A program made the translations under genes and the position numbers. The notes beneath the pieces are model-generated. The model did not search any database, was not told the DNA's origin, and was given only the letters and a program-made list of their open reading frames with translations. A stretch of 64,000 nucleotides of DNA, from NCBI RefSeq assembly GCF_012971725.1, contig NZ_CP048833.1:1-64000 (forward strand). The letters are read 5' to 3'. This document shows positions 34,599-42,957 of the stretch, one piece after another. Each line of letters opens with the position of its first letter. The stretch's first letter is position 1. The DNA is from Pseudomonas multiresinivorans. GTDB lineage: Bacteria; Pseudomonadota; Gammaproteobacteria; Pseudomonadales; Pseudomonadaceae.

Positions 34599-35796
34599 CA
34601 TCGCCCTCCTCGGCATCGATCTCTGCCAGAAGGCTAGACGACACGCGCTGCCAGCTCTCCGCCAGCGCCACGAGCAGGCGATCGACCTGCGCTTCGGTGT
34701 GCGAAGCGGACAGCGTCACGCGCAGGCGCGCGGTGCCGGTCGGCACGGTGGGCGGGCGGATCGCGCCGACCAGAATGCCGCGCTGGCGCAGCTCGACCGA
34801 CAACGCCATAGCCTGGGCACTGCCGCCGATGAGGATTGGCTGGATCGGCGTCGGGCTGTCCATCAGGCTCAGGCCGATGGCCTCGGCACCAGCGCGGAAA
34901 CGCGCGATCAGCGCATTCAGGTGATCACGGCGCCAGCGCTCGGCGCGCAGCAGCTCCAGGCTTTTCAGCGTGGCGCAGGCCACGGCGGGCGGCTGGCTGG
35001 TGGTGTAGATGTAGGGGCGGGCGAACTGGATCAGCGTCTCGATCAGCTCCTCGCTGCCCGCGACGAAGGCGCCAGCGGTGCCGAAGGCCTTGCCGAGGGT
35101 GCCGACCAGCACGGGCACGTCCTCAATGCCCAAGCCGAAGTGTTCGACGATACCGCCGCCGCTAGCACCCAGCGGGCCGAAGCCGTGGGCGTCGTCGACC
35201 ATCACCCAGGCATTCTGCTGTCGAGCCGTCGCGCAAAGACTGGGCAGGTCGGCCAGGTCGCCGTCCATGCTGAACACACCATCGGTGACGACCAGCGTAT
35301 TGCCTTCGGCCTTCTCCAGGCGCGAGGCGAGGCTGGCAGCATCGTTGTGCAGGTAGCGCGAGAAGCGCGCACCGGAGAGCAACCCGGCATCCAGCAGCGA
35401 AGCGTGGTTGAGGCGGTCCTCCAGCACGCTGTCACCCTTGCCGACGAGGGCAGTGACGGTGCCGAGGTTGGCCATGTAGCCGGTGGAGAACAGCAGCGCG
35501 CGCGGTCGGCCGGTGAACTCGGCGAGCGCCAGCTCCAGTTCGTGGTGCGGGCCGCAGTGGCCGTTGACCAGGTGCGAGGCGCCACCACCGACGCCCCAGC
35601 GTTCGGCGCCGGCGCGCAGTGCGGCAATCACCTCGGGGTGATTGGCCAGCCCCAGGTAATCGTTGGAACAGAAGGCCAGCATCGGCTGGCCGTCGATGAC
35701 CACCTCCGGGCCCTGCGGCGACTCAAGCAGCGGGCGGCGGCGGTAGAGGTCCTCCGCCTGGCGCTGGGCCAGGCGGGCGGCGAGATCAAAAGGCAT
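34591..35796 (-). CDS. bioF: 8-amino-7-oxononanoate synthase
   Basis: A PLP enzyme that condenses pimeloyl thioester with alanine. It has 401 aa. MPFDLAARLAQRQAEDLYRR is the start; upstream in-frame sequence is repeat DNA. Key blocks are FCSNDYLGLANHPEVIAALR, GVGGGASHLVNGHCGPHHEL, VMVDDAHGFGPLGASGGG and the PLP lysine in VGTLGKAFGTAGAFVAG. It is second in the operon after bioB but separated from it by about 300 bp of repeats. Confidence 0.96.
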   Translation of the reverse strand: MPFDLAARLAQRQAEDLYRRRPLLESPQGPEVVIDGQPMLAFCSNDYLGLANHPEVIAALRAGAERWGVGGGASHLVNGHCGPHHELELALAEFTGRPRALLFSTGYMANLGTVTALVGKGDSVLEDRLNHASLLDAGLLSGARFSRYLHNDAASLASRLEKAEGNTLVVTDGVFSMDGDLADLPSLCATARQQNAWVMVDDAHGFGPLGASGGGIVEHFGLGIEDVPVLVGTLGKAFGTAGAFVAGSEELIETLIQFARPYIYTTSQPPAVACATLKSLELLRAERWRRDHLNALIARFRAGAEAIGLSLMDSPTPIQPILIGGSAQAMALSVELRQRGILVGAIRPPTVPTGTARLRVTLSASHTEAQVDRLLVALAESWQRVSSSLLAEIDAEEGDDA

Positions 35797-35879
35797 ACGC
35801 AACCCCGTGTCGGCGGCGGTCCTCCGGATGAAGGACCTGCAGGAGCAACAGTCTTCTTCCACGAAGTCCGTGCCGATGC

Positions 35880-36004
35880 TTCCCCTCTCCCCAGCCCTCT
35901 CCCTGAAGGGAGAGGGAGCAGTTCGTGCCGGCTGACACAGAGGCTTCGGCCTGCACCGAACGGTCCCCTCTCCCGCTTGCGGGAGAGGGTTAGGGAGAGG
36001 GGCA
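35880..36004. repeat. Type D repeats, opposed pair
   Basis: CCCCTCTCCCCAGCCCTCTC with a CTCCCTGAAGGGAG hairpin on the left, and CCCCTCTCCCGCTTGCGGGA to TTAGGGAGAGGGG on the right. The middle shares GCCGGCTGACACAGAGG with the flank of copy 1 near 9870-9890 in reverse orientation. Confidence 0.82.
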
Positions 36005-36006
36005 CT

Positions 36007-36087
36007 TGTAGGAGCGAGCTTGCTCGCGAACACTTTTCCCGGCCATATCGATGCGCGGACGGTTCGCGAGCAAGCTCGCTCCTACAT
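36007..36087. repeat. Type A REP pair, copy 5
   Basis: GTAGGAGCGAGCTTGCTCGC (from 36008) and its complement (to 36087) across a spacer of about 32 bases. Confidence 0.9.
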
Positions 36088-36104
36088 GAAGAAAAGCGGC
36101 TCTA

Positions 36105-37163
36105 TCAGGCCGAAGCCGCGTTATAGAACAGCTGGGAGTCGCGTTGTTCCACCAACGCCTGCTCGATGGCGGCCTGGTGCACCTCGTCGGCGTGTTCCTC
36201 GCGCTCCTCGGGCTTGATGCCCAGACGCGCGAACAGCTGCATGTCCTTCTCGGCCTGCGGGTTGGTGGTGGTCAGCAGTTTCTCGCCGTAGAAGATCGAG
36301 TTGGCGCCAGCCATGAAGGCCAGGGCCTGCATCTGCTCGTTCATCTGCTCGCGGCCGGCGGACAGGCGCACATGGGATTTCGGCATCATGATCCGGGCGA
36401 CCGCCAGGGTGCGAATGAAATCGAACGGATCGACGTCCTTCTCTTCGGCCAGCGGAGTGCCTTTCACCTTGACCAGCATGTTGATCGGCACCGACTCCGG
36501 GTGCTCGGGCAAGTTGGCCAACTGGATCAGCAGGCCGGCGCGGTCGTCCACCGACTCGCCCATGCCGAGGATGCCGCCGGAGCATATCTTCATCCCCGCC
36601 TCGCGCACGTACGCCAGGGTCTGCAGGCGCTCGCTGTAGGTGCGGGTGGTGATGATGTTGCCGTAGAACTCCGGCGAGGTATCGAGGTTGTGGTTGTAGT
36701 AGTCCAGGCCCGCTTCGGCCAGGGACTGGGTCTGCTCCTGGGTCAGCTTGCCCAGGGTCATGCAGGTTTCCAGGCCGAGCTTCTTCACGCCCTTCACCAT
36801 TTCCAGCACGTAGGGCATGTCCTTGGCGGAGGGGTGCTTCCAGGCGGCGCCCATGCAGAAGCGGGTCGAGCCGATGGCCTTGGCCTCGGCAGCGGCCTGC
36901 AGCACCTTCTGCACTTCCATCAGCTTTTCCTTGTCCAGGCCGGTGTTGTAGTGGCCGGACTGCGGGCAATACTTGCAGTCTTCCGGGCAGGCACCGGTCT
37001 TGATCGACAGCAGCGTGGAAACCTGCACGCGATTCGGATCGAAATGCGCGCGGTGCAGGGTCTGCGCCTGGAACAGCAGGTCGTTGAACGGCTGTTCGAA
37101 CAGGGCGCGGACTTCGGCAAGGGTCCAGTCGTGGCGGGTTACTTGGGCTGCGGTGGCACTCAT
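36105..37163 (-). CDS. bioB: Biotin synthase
   Basis: A radical-SAM enzyme that inserts sulfur into dethiobiotin. It has 352 aa, MSATAAQVTRHDWTLAEVRA onward. The radical-SAM cysteines are in TGACPEDCKYCPQSGHY (CxxxCxxC), and CSGGILGMGESVDDRAGL, GANSIFYGEKLLTTTNP and MPKSHVRLSAGREQM carry the second cluster ligands and arginine. It is first of the bioBFHCD set. bioA is not in this window. Confidence 0.97.
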   Translation of the reverse strand: MSATAAQVTRHDWTLAEVRALFEQPFNDLLFQAQTLHRAHFDPNRVQVSTLLSIKTGACPEDCKYCPQSGHYNTGLDKEKLMEVQKVLQAAAEAKAIGSTRFCMGAAWKHPSAKDMPYVLEMVKGVKKLGLETCMTLGKLTQEQTQSLAEAGLDYYNHNLDTSPEFYGNIITTRTYSERLQTLAYVREAGMKICSGGILGMGESVDDRAGLLIQLANLPEHPESVPINMLVKVKGTPLAEEKDVDPFDFIRTLAVARIMMPKSHVRLSAGREQMNEQMQALAFMAGANSIFYGEKLLTTTNPQAEKDMQLFARLGIKPEEREEHADEVHQAAIEQALVEQRDSQLFYNAASA

Positions 37164-37247
37164 CGGCAAAGTCCTTCGACGCTTGGGGGCGCGCCTCTTG
37201 TCTAAGGTGCCCCGGCGGCGCGCCACCGGGGAAATCAGGCTCAAGGC

Positions 37248-37275
37248 ATCATATGTGGAGCTGTGACGCTGTCAA
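37248..37275 (-). promoter_or_regulatory. Sigma70 promoter of bioB
   Basis: On the minus strand the -35 is TTGACA (37270-37275), the spacer 16 bases and the -10 TATGAT (37248-37253), leaving a leader of about 80 bases before the bioB ATG. No BirA-type operator is evident. Confidence 0.8.
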
Positions 37276-37406
37276 CCACCCTCGCGACACAGGTCGACAA
37301 GTGATCATTTATTGACCATCAACATGCAGCAGGTGACTGCTGTCTCTGAACCGATCCGGCCATTTGCCGCTCCAACCAGACAGCACACTCAGGAGTCATT
37401 ACCCAG

Positions 37407-37700
37407 ATGGGAACAGAAGGATTCTTCGACGGCCTTGGCCAGATGGCCGGCAAGGCCATCCGCTTCATCGTCGATCTGCTGTCGGGCGTACTCGGCGGCC
37501 TCTGGCGCGCCATGGACGACTTCTTCCACGGCCTGGCACGCGCTGTGGGAATCGACGTCTCGATCTTCAGCTTCGTCCTGCTCTTCATCGGCCTGCTGCT
37601 GCTCTACAGTGGCATCCGCGCCTTCCTGCGGCGCTCGATCTTCGGCGGGCTGATCTGGACGGTACTGGGCCTGGTGGTCCTGAGCTGGCTGATCCACTGA
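37407..37700 (+). CDS. Small hypothetical membrane protein
   Basis: A 97-aa protein, MGTEGFFDGLGQMAGKAIRF onward. There is an amphipathic N-terminal half (residues 10-45) and two hydrophobic helices (about 52-68 and 78-96, FSFVLLFIGLLLLYSG and LIWTVLGLVVLSWLIH). I do not recognise the family. It is divergent from bioB and 24 bases upstream of comF, so it is probably cotranscribed with comF. Confidence 0.8.
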   Translation: MGTEGFFDGLGQMAGKAIRFIVDLLSGVLGGLWRAMDDFFHGLARAVGIDVSIFSFVLLFIGLLLLYSGIRAFLRRSIFGGLIWTVLGLVVLSWLIH

Positions 37701-37724
37701 CGGCGCCGCCCTACGGAGGGCGGA

Positions 37725-38447
37725 ATGCGGTTGCTTCAATGGCGCCCCATCTGGTGGCGCCTACGCGTGCAATGCCTGCTTTGCGGTGGAACGGCGGAAC
37801 CGGCCGTGCTGCCGCTGTGCGCGGGTTGTGACGACGATCTGCCCTGGCTCGCCGGCCACTGCGTGATCTGTGCGCTACCCCTGCCGACCCTCGATCTCGC
37901 CTGCGGCCAATGCCTGCGCCGAGCACCGGCTTTCCAGAAAGTGGAAACGCCGTTGCGCTACGGCTTTCCCGTCGATGCGCTGATCACCCGCTTCAAGCAT
38001 CAGGCAAACGCACCGCTGGGCCGCTTGCTCGGCCAGATACTGGCGCGCCATCTGCTGCACGCCTTCGACGAGGGGCTGCCACGGCCGGATCGCCTGGTCC
38101 CCGTGCCACTGTCCCGCCGGCGCGAACGCCAGCGCGGCTTCAACCAGGCCGCCCTGCTGGCCGACTGGATCGCCGACCCCCTCGGTGTGCCTGTGGATAA
38201 CCGCCTGGTGCTGCGCACGCAGGACACCCCGGCACAGCAAGGCCTCGATGCCGCCACCCGCAAGCGCAACCTGCGCAATGCCTTCGTCCTGGCCGACGGC
38301 GCCATGGTCGAAGGCCTGCACCTGGCGCTGGTGGATGACGTGCTGACCACCGGCGCCACCGCCGAACGCATCGCCCGCCTGCTGCGCCGCGCGGGAGCCA
38401 GGCGGGTGGACGTCTACTGCCTGGCGCGCACGCCGGCCCCGGAATAG
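37725..38447 (+). CDS. comF: ComF-family phosphoribosyltransferase
   Basis: A 240-aa protein needed for DNA uptake in competent bacteria and found widely as an orphan in others. It has N-terminal paired-cysteine zinc ribbons (CLLCGGTAEPAVLPLCAGC, CVICALPLPTLDLACGQC), the RERGFN-type motif RRRERQRGFNQAALLADWI, and the PRPP loop ALVDDVLTTGATAERIARLL. In Pseudomonas it usually lies next to bioB, as here. Confidence 0.93.
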   Translation: MRLLQWRPIWWRLRVQCLLCGGTAEPAVLPLCAGCDDDLPWLAGHCVICALPLPTLDLACGQCLRRAPAFQKVETPLRYGFPVDALITRFKHQANAPLGRLLGQILARHLLHAFDEGLPRPDRLVPVPLSRRRERQRGFNQAALLADWIADPLGVPVDNRLVLRTQDTPAQQGLDAATRKRNLRNAFVLADGAMVEGLHLALVDDVLTTGATAERIARLLRRAGARRVDVYCLARTPAPE

Positions 38448-38540
38448 ACGACCGTTCGGCCACATTCCTGGCATCTGCCCCTTGCGTTTTGCCCGCCAGC
38501 AACGGAGCCTCCCTGCATACCAATAAGTACCCGCGGAACC

Positions 38541-39305
38541 ATGACCACCCTCAGCCTGTTGACCCAGCACGTTACCCGTCGCCCGCAGCGCATCGCCCTG
38601 CTGGCACAGATTGCCCAGCTCGGCTCGATCACCCACGCCGCCAAGGCCGCGGGGATGAGCTACAAGACCGCCTGGGACGCCATCGACGAACTGAACAACC
38701 TCTCCGACCGCCCGCTGGTGGAACGCAGCGTCGGCGGCAAGGGCGGCGGCGGTGCGCGCCTGACGGTCGAGGGCGAACGCCTGCTGGCGCTCTACCAGCG
38801 CCTGGAAGCGCTGCGCGAACACATCGTCGAGCACGTCGAACACCAGGCCGACCTGGAACTGATCGGCCGCCTGATGATGCGCACCAGTGCGCGCAACCAG
38901 TTGCACGGGCACGTTAGCGCGGTGGAGGCGTCCGGGCTGAATGACCTGATCAGCATCGAGCTGCCCGGCGGCTCGCGCATTCAGGCGCGGGTCACCCGCG
39001 AAAGCACCGAGAAGCTGGAGCTGGCCGATGGCGTTCCGGTGGTCGCCCTGATGAAGGCCGGCTGGCTCTATGTCGACCTCCCGCACATCCCTTGCCCGGA
39101 AGGGCTGAATGCCCTGGAAGGGCACATCGACGACATCCGCGAAGCCGACGACGGGCCCAGCGAAGTGCGCATCCAGCTGCCCAGCGGGCAGATGCTCTGC
39201 GCCCTGACCGACCCGGAGCGCATCGAGATCCTCGGCCTGAAAGCCGGCTCGCCGGTGCGCGCACAGTTCTCCCCGGCGCAGGTGATCCTCGGCACGCCGC
39301 TGTAG
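38541..39305 (+). CDS. ModE-type molybdate-responsive regulator
   Basis: A 254-aa regulator with an N-terminal LysR-like winged HTH (residues 15-80, SITHAAKAAGMSYKTAWDAI, the ModE signature) and two TOBE/Mop domains (about 122-185 and 190-252; SARNQLHGHVSAVEASGLND begins the first). ModE binds molybdate or tungstate and represses modABC. No modABC follows; instead a miniature ModA-like gene lies 100 bases downstream. Confidence 0.92.
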   Translation: MTTLSLLTQHVTRRPQRIALLAQIAQLGSITHAAKAAGMSYKTAWDAIDELNNLSDRPLVERSVGGKGGGGARLTVEGERLLALYQRLEALREHIVEHVEHQADLELIGRLMMRTSARNQLHGHVSAVEASGLNDLISIELPGGSRIQARVTRESTEKLELADGVPVVALMKAGWLYVDLPHIPCPEGLNALEGHIDDIREADDGPSEVRIQLPSGQMLCALTDPERIEILGLKAGSPVRAQFSPAQVILGTPL

Positions 39306-39405
39306 TTTCCCTGCCGCATATCAAGCCCCACGCCGCCGCGCCGCGCTCCAATAGCCTTCAGAGTCCCGCCCATGCCGGGCGGGCTTCGGCCAATTGGAGC
39401 CCACT

Positions 39406-39777
39406 ATGCGCCGCCCACTTCTGCTGCTCGCCCTGCTGCTCGTGCCTTTCGCCAGCCAGGCCGGCCCCGACGTCTTGCGCGTCGGCGCCAGCAACGAGCT
39501 GATGTCGACGCTGGAGCCACTGGTGGATCAGTACCAGATCGAGACGCGCAACAAGGTCCTGCTGATCGGTGGCAGCGAAAGCGAACTCACCGAGCAGGTG
39601 CGCCAGGGCACGCCCTACGACCTGCTGCTGACGCCGCTGCACAACACGGCCAGGCCGTCCCAAGCGATCGAGTGCAAGGCCCGTTCGATGCAGAGACTGA
39701 CCCTGGTGAAAGGCGAGCGCCGTGCGCTGGCTACGGACTTCGTCGACTACCTGAGCAAGCACTGCGCCGACCACTGA
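39406..39777 (+). CDS. Miniature ModA-like periplasmic protein
   Basis: A 123-aa protein with a clear signal peptide (MRRPLLLLALLLVPFASQAG) and GGAG seven bases before the ATG. After cleavage, VLRVGASNELMSTLEPLVDQ and LIGGSESELTEQVRQGTPYDL match the first lobe of molybdate-binding ModA (usual form V.AA.SL...L..L...F and GSSG.L..QI..GAP.D). The second lobe is missing: the sequence passes directly to a ModA-like C-terminal helix (ATDFVDYLSKHCADH). ModA is about 250 aa. Location next to a ModE-type gene supports an oxyanion role. It has two cysteines that could pair. Confidence 0.78.
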   Translation: MRRPLLLLALLLVPFASQAGPDVLRVGASNELMSTLEPLVDQYQIETRNKVLLIGGSESELTEQVRQGTPYDLLLTPLHNTARPSQAIECKARSMQRLTLVKGERRALATDFVDYLSKHCADH

Positions 39778-39845
39778 GGCGACTTCCCACCCATTGACGG
39801 TGGACTGGGTACACTAGGCAGCTTTACCACTGCCGGATCGTCGCC

Positions 39846-40820
39846 ATGTCTCATCCTTTTTCCGACCTCACGCCCGATCTGGTACTGGATGCAGTGGAAA
39901 GCATCGGTTTTCTCAGCGACGCCCGTGTTCTTGCGCTCAACAGCTACGAGAACCGCGTCTACCAGGTGGGCATCGAGGACAGCGAGCCGCTGATCGCCAA
40001 GTTCTACCGCCCCGGGCGCTGGACCAGCGAGGCGATCCTCGAGGAACACACCTTCTCCGCTGAACTGGCCGAGTGCGAAGTCCCGGTAGTGGCGCCGCTG
40101 GTACATGAGGGTCAGACCCTTTTCGAGCACGCCGGCTTCCGCTTCACCCTGTTCCCCCGCCGTGGCGGTCGCGCGCCGGAGCCGGGCAACCTCGATCAGC
40201 TCTATCGCCTCGGCCAGCTGCTCGGTCGCCTGCACGCCGTGGGCGCCAATCGCCCCTTCGAGCACCGCGAGGCACTGACGCCGCGGAACTTCGGGCACGA
40301 GTCCCTGGCCACTCTGCTGGAAGGCAATTTCGTCCCGAAAAGCCTGCTGCCGGCCTATGAATCCGTGGCCCGCGACCTGCTGAAAAAAGTCGATGACCTG
40401 TACGCCCGCGTGAAATACACGCCTATCCGCATGCACGGGGATTGCCATCCCGGCAACCTGCTGTGCCGCGACGACACCTTCCACGTCGTCGACCTCGACG
40501 ACTGCCGCATGGGCCCGGCTGTGCAGGACCTGTGGATGATGCTCGCCGGCGAGCGCCACGAGCGCCTGGGCCAGCTTTCCGAGCTGGTAGACGGCTACCA
40601 GGAATTCCACGATTTCGACCCGCGCGAACTGCCGCTGATCGAAGGCCTGCGCTCGCTGCGCCTGATGCACTACAGCGCCTGGCTGGCGCGCCGCTGGGAC
40701 GACCCGGCGTTCCCGCCGAGCTTCCCCTGGTTCGGCAGTGAACGTTACTGGGGCGAGCAGGTGCTGGTGCTGCGCGAGCAGTTGGCGGCGCTGGATGAAG
40801 AGCCGTTGCGGTTGTTCTGA
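39846..40820 (+). CDS. srkA: Stress response kinase A (YihE family)
   Basis: A 324-aa protein kinase of the APH/YihE fold, which in E. coli protects against oxidative stress and MazF-linked death. It has the ATP-binding N-lobe (YENRVYQVGIEDSEPLIAKF with the lysine), the catalytic loop IRMHGDCHPGNLLCRDD and the metal-binding VVDLDDCRMGPAVQDLWMML. The length is as in the family (about 325). It has its own start just after a likely -10 TACACT region. Confidence 0.94.
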   Translation: MSHPFSDLTPDLVLDAVESIGFLSDARVLALNSYENRVYQVGIEDSEPLIAKFYRPGRWTSEAILEEHTFSAELAECEVPVVAPLVHEGQTLFEHAGFRFTLFPRRGGRAPEPGNLDQLYRLGQLLGRLHAVGANRPFEHREALTPRNFGHESLATLLEGNFVPKSLLPAYESVARDLLKKVDDLYARVKYTPIRMHGDCHPGNLLCRDDTFHVVDLDDCRMGPAVQDLWMMLAGERHERLGQLSELVDGYQEFHDFDPRELPLIEGLRSLRLMHYSAWLARRWDDPAFPPSFPWFGSERYWGEQVLVLREQLAALDEEPLRLF

Positions 40821-40876
40821 TTCGGCACACCGACGCAGGAGCGTTCGGTATCGCGCCACTTCAAGGAAGAAACACC

Positions 40877-41875
40877 ATGAAACTGCACCTCTTACTGATC
40901 CTTGCTGCCGGTCTGGCGACCGGCCTGATGCCGGCGCTGGCGGCCAGCTTCGATTGCCGGAAGGCCAGATCGCCGATGGAAGAAGCCATTTGCGCAAACG
41001 GCGATCTGTCTGCGCTGGATGACCAGTTGAACGCCTCCTACCGCGCGCATCTGGGCGATACCGAGCAGAACACGACCGCACTCAAGACCTCCCAGCGCGC
41101 CTGGCTCCGAGCGGTCCGTCAACGCTGCGAAGCGGTCGATGAAATAGCCGACTGCCTGAGCGACGCCTATCGCGAACGGCTGGAGAACCTCGGCCCCGCC
41201 ACCAACGCCGCTCCACAGGGTCACGACTGGAAACTGGCATTGCGTATCGGCAACGCCGCTCCAGGCTACGACTTCCTCCTCGACATGCAGCCCTGCGCAG
41301 AGCAGACCTGCGAGGGCCCGGCCTATCTCGGCATCCAGCGCAAGGGCAGCAACCACGTGATGCAGGCGATCTACCTGCCCAATGTCTTCCTCACTCGACA
41401 GGACAATGGCGAACCGCTGGTGAACTCGGCCCGGCTCTACGACTACCAGGGTGTGATCAATAGCGGCGACTTCAATTTCGACGGCCAGCCGGACTTCGCT
41501 GTGCAGAATGGCAATCGTGGCTCCTACGGCGGGCCCAGCTACGACGTATTCCTCTTCGATGCACCGCGCCAGCGCTTTATCCACAGCCCCGAATTGAGCG
41601 ACCTGACGCTGGAGAACCTGGGGTTCTTCGATGTCGACAGCAAGCGTAAGCGGCTCATCACCTTTGCCAAGAGCGGCTGCTGCTACCACGAGAAGAGCGA
41701 GTACATCGTCAAAGCCAACCAGCCGCTCGCCGTGAAACGCGAAATCGAGGACGCTGCCGGCGGAAGTGGCGAACCAGAAATGGTGCTGCTGGGCACGGAG
41801 GAGCTCGTCGACGGAAAGTGGCAGACCACCTCATCGCGCAAGGTTCCGTTCAAGGAGCTCTACGGCGACCAGTAG
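40877..41875 (+). CDS. LprI/DUF1311 N-terminal domain fused to an XAC2610-like domain
   Basis: A 332-aa exported protein. The signal peptide (residues 1-22, ending PALAAS) is followed by a DUF1311/LprI domain (SFDCRKARSPMEEAICANGD, with four cysteines to about residue 93), a family that includes a lysozyme inhibitor. The C-terminal half (about 115-330) contains GDFNFDGQPDFAVQNGNRGS and SYDVFLFD, an Asp-rich calcium-binding-like motif seen in XAC2610-type proteins, the immunity proteins of a type IV secreted lysozyme. It also has a CC pair (KSGCCYHEKSEY). The likely role is periplasmic protection of peptidoglycan; this is inferred. Confidence 0.75.
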   Translation: MKLHLLLILAAGLATGLMPALAASFDCRKARSPMEEAICANGDLSALDDQLNASYRAHLGDTEQNTTALKTSQRAWLRAVRQRCEAVDEIADCLSDAYRERLENLGPATNAAPQGHDWKLALRIGNAAPGYDFLLDMQPCAEQTCEGPAYLGIQRKGSNHVMQAIYLPNVFLTRQDNGEPLVNSARLYDYQGVINSGDFNFDGQPDFAVQNGNRGSYGGPSYDVFLFDAPRQRFIHSPELSDLTLENLGFFDVDSKRKRLITFAKSGCCYHEKSEYIVKANQPLAVKREIEDAAGGSGEPEMVLLGTEELVDGKWQTTSSRKVPFKELYGDQ

Positions 41876-42006
41876 TGCGCCGTAAAGCCAACGTTACGCG
41901 CAATAGTCGGCCCTGGCTCGGCAACTCATGTGGCGGCACAGACAAGCCTTCGCGAGCGCCCTAGAATTGTGCAGCCACTCATTAGCTGCCTAACCAAGGA
42001 TGTTCC

Positions 42007-42894
42007 ATGGCCATCGCCAATCCCCGCCGGGGCTACGCCCTGGGCTTGACTGCCTATGTCATCTGGGGGCTCTTCCCAATCTACTTCAAGCTGCTCGAAC
42101 GCATCCCCGCCCTGGAAATCATCACCCATCGCGCCATCTGGTCCGCGGTGTTCGGCGCCCTGCTGTTACTGGTCTGGAAGCATCCCGGCTGGTGGCGCGA
42201 ACTGCGCGAGAATCCCAAGCGCATCGCCGTGCTCACCGCCAGCGGGCTGCTCATTGCCAGCAACTGGCTGGTCTACGTCTGGGCGGTGAACAACGGTCAC
42301 ATGATCGAGGCCAGCCTGGGTTACTACATCAACCCGCTGATCAACGTGCTGCTGGGCCTGGTGATCCTGCGCGAGCGCCTGCGCCCGCTGCAGTGGGTCG
42401 CTGTCGGCCTCGCCGCGCTGGGTGTGGCCCAACAGCTGTGGCAACTGGGCAGCCTGCCCTGGGTATCACTGGCGCTGGCGCTGACCTTCGGCTTCTACGG
42501 GCTGATCCGCAAGCAGGCGCCGGTAGCCGCGCTGCCGGGGCTGGTGGTGGAAACCTGGATCCTGCTGCCACTGGCGATCGGCTACCTCGTGCTGTTCGCC
42601 GACGGCCCCAGCGTGCACGCGGACTTCTGGACCACCAAGGACGCCCTCTGGCTCGCCGCCGCCGGCCCGATCACCCTGGTGCCGCTGGTGTGCTTCAACG
42701 CCGCCGCACGCCACCTCCCCTACGCCACCCTGGGCTTCCTGCAATACCTGGCGCCAACCCTCGTGCTGCTGCAGGCGATCCTGCTGTTCGGCGAGCACCT
42801 GGACACCACGCGCCTGATCTCCCTGTGCTGCATCTGGGCGGGTCTGGTCGTGTACAGCGTGGACATCTGGTATCGCCTCTCCCGCGGCGACTGA
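42007..42894 (+). CDS. rarD: RarD/EamA-family transporter
   Basis: A 295-aa protein with ten predicted transmembrane helices and the EamA repeat structure. The opening RRGYALGLTAYVIWGLFPIY and ASNWLVYVWAVNNGHMIEAS are RarD signatures; RarD proteins were linked to chloramphenicol resistance in P. aeruginosa. The substrate is unknown. It converges on the gcvR-like gene across the DnaA-box-rich gap. Confidence 0.92.
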   Translation: MAIANPRRGYALGLTAYVIWGLFPIYFKLLERIPALEIITHRAIWSAVFGALLLLVWKHPGWWRELRENPKRIAVLTASGLLIASNWLVYVWAVNNGHMIEASLGYYINPLINVLLGLVILRERLRPLQWVAVGLAALGVAQQLWQLGSLPWVSLALALTFGFYGLIRKQAPVAALPGLVVETWILLPLAIGYLVLFADGPSVHADFWTTKDALWLAAAGPITLVPLVCFNAAARHLPYATLGFLQYLAPTLVLLQAILLFGEHLDTTRLISLCCIWAGLVVYSVDIWYRLSRGD

Positions 42895-42911
42895 TCATTA
42901 ATTGATCCACC

Positions 42912-42944
42912 GCCTGCAAGCCACACCAGCTGTGGCTTGCAGGC
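42912..42944 (+). terminator. Perfect 14-bp hairpin after rarD
   Basis: GCCTGCAAGCCACA and TGTGGCTTGCAGGC around CCAGC, 17 bases after the rarD stop. There is no U-tract, so it is either a weak or Rho-assisted terminator or a structural element at the edge of the DnaA-box cluster. Confidence 0.6.
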
Positions 42945-42957
42945 AGTCACCAGCAGA

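Larger units (their letters stand above)
35797..36104. other. Composite repeat block between bioB and bioF
   Basis: A 308-bp gap inside the biotin gene run. It contains two opposed type D repeats (35880-36004) and a type A REP pair (36007-36087), and no gene. It may shape mRNA stability between bioB and bioF. Confidence 0.8.
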
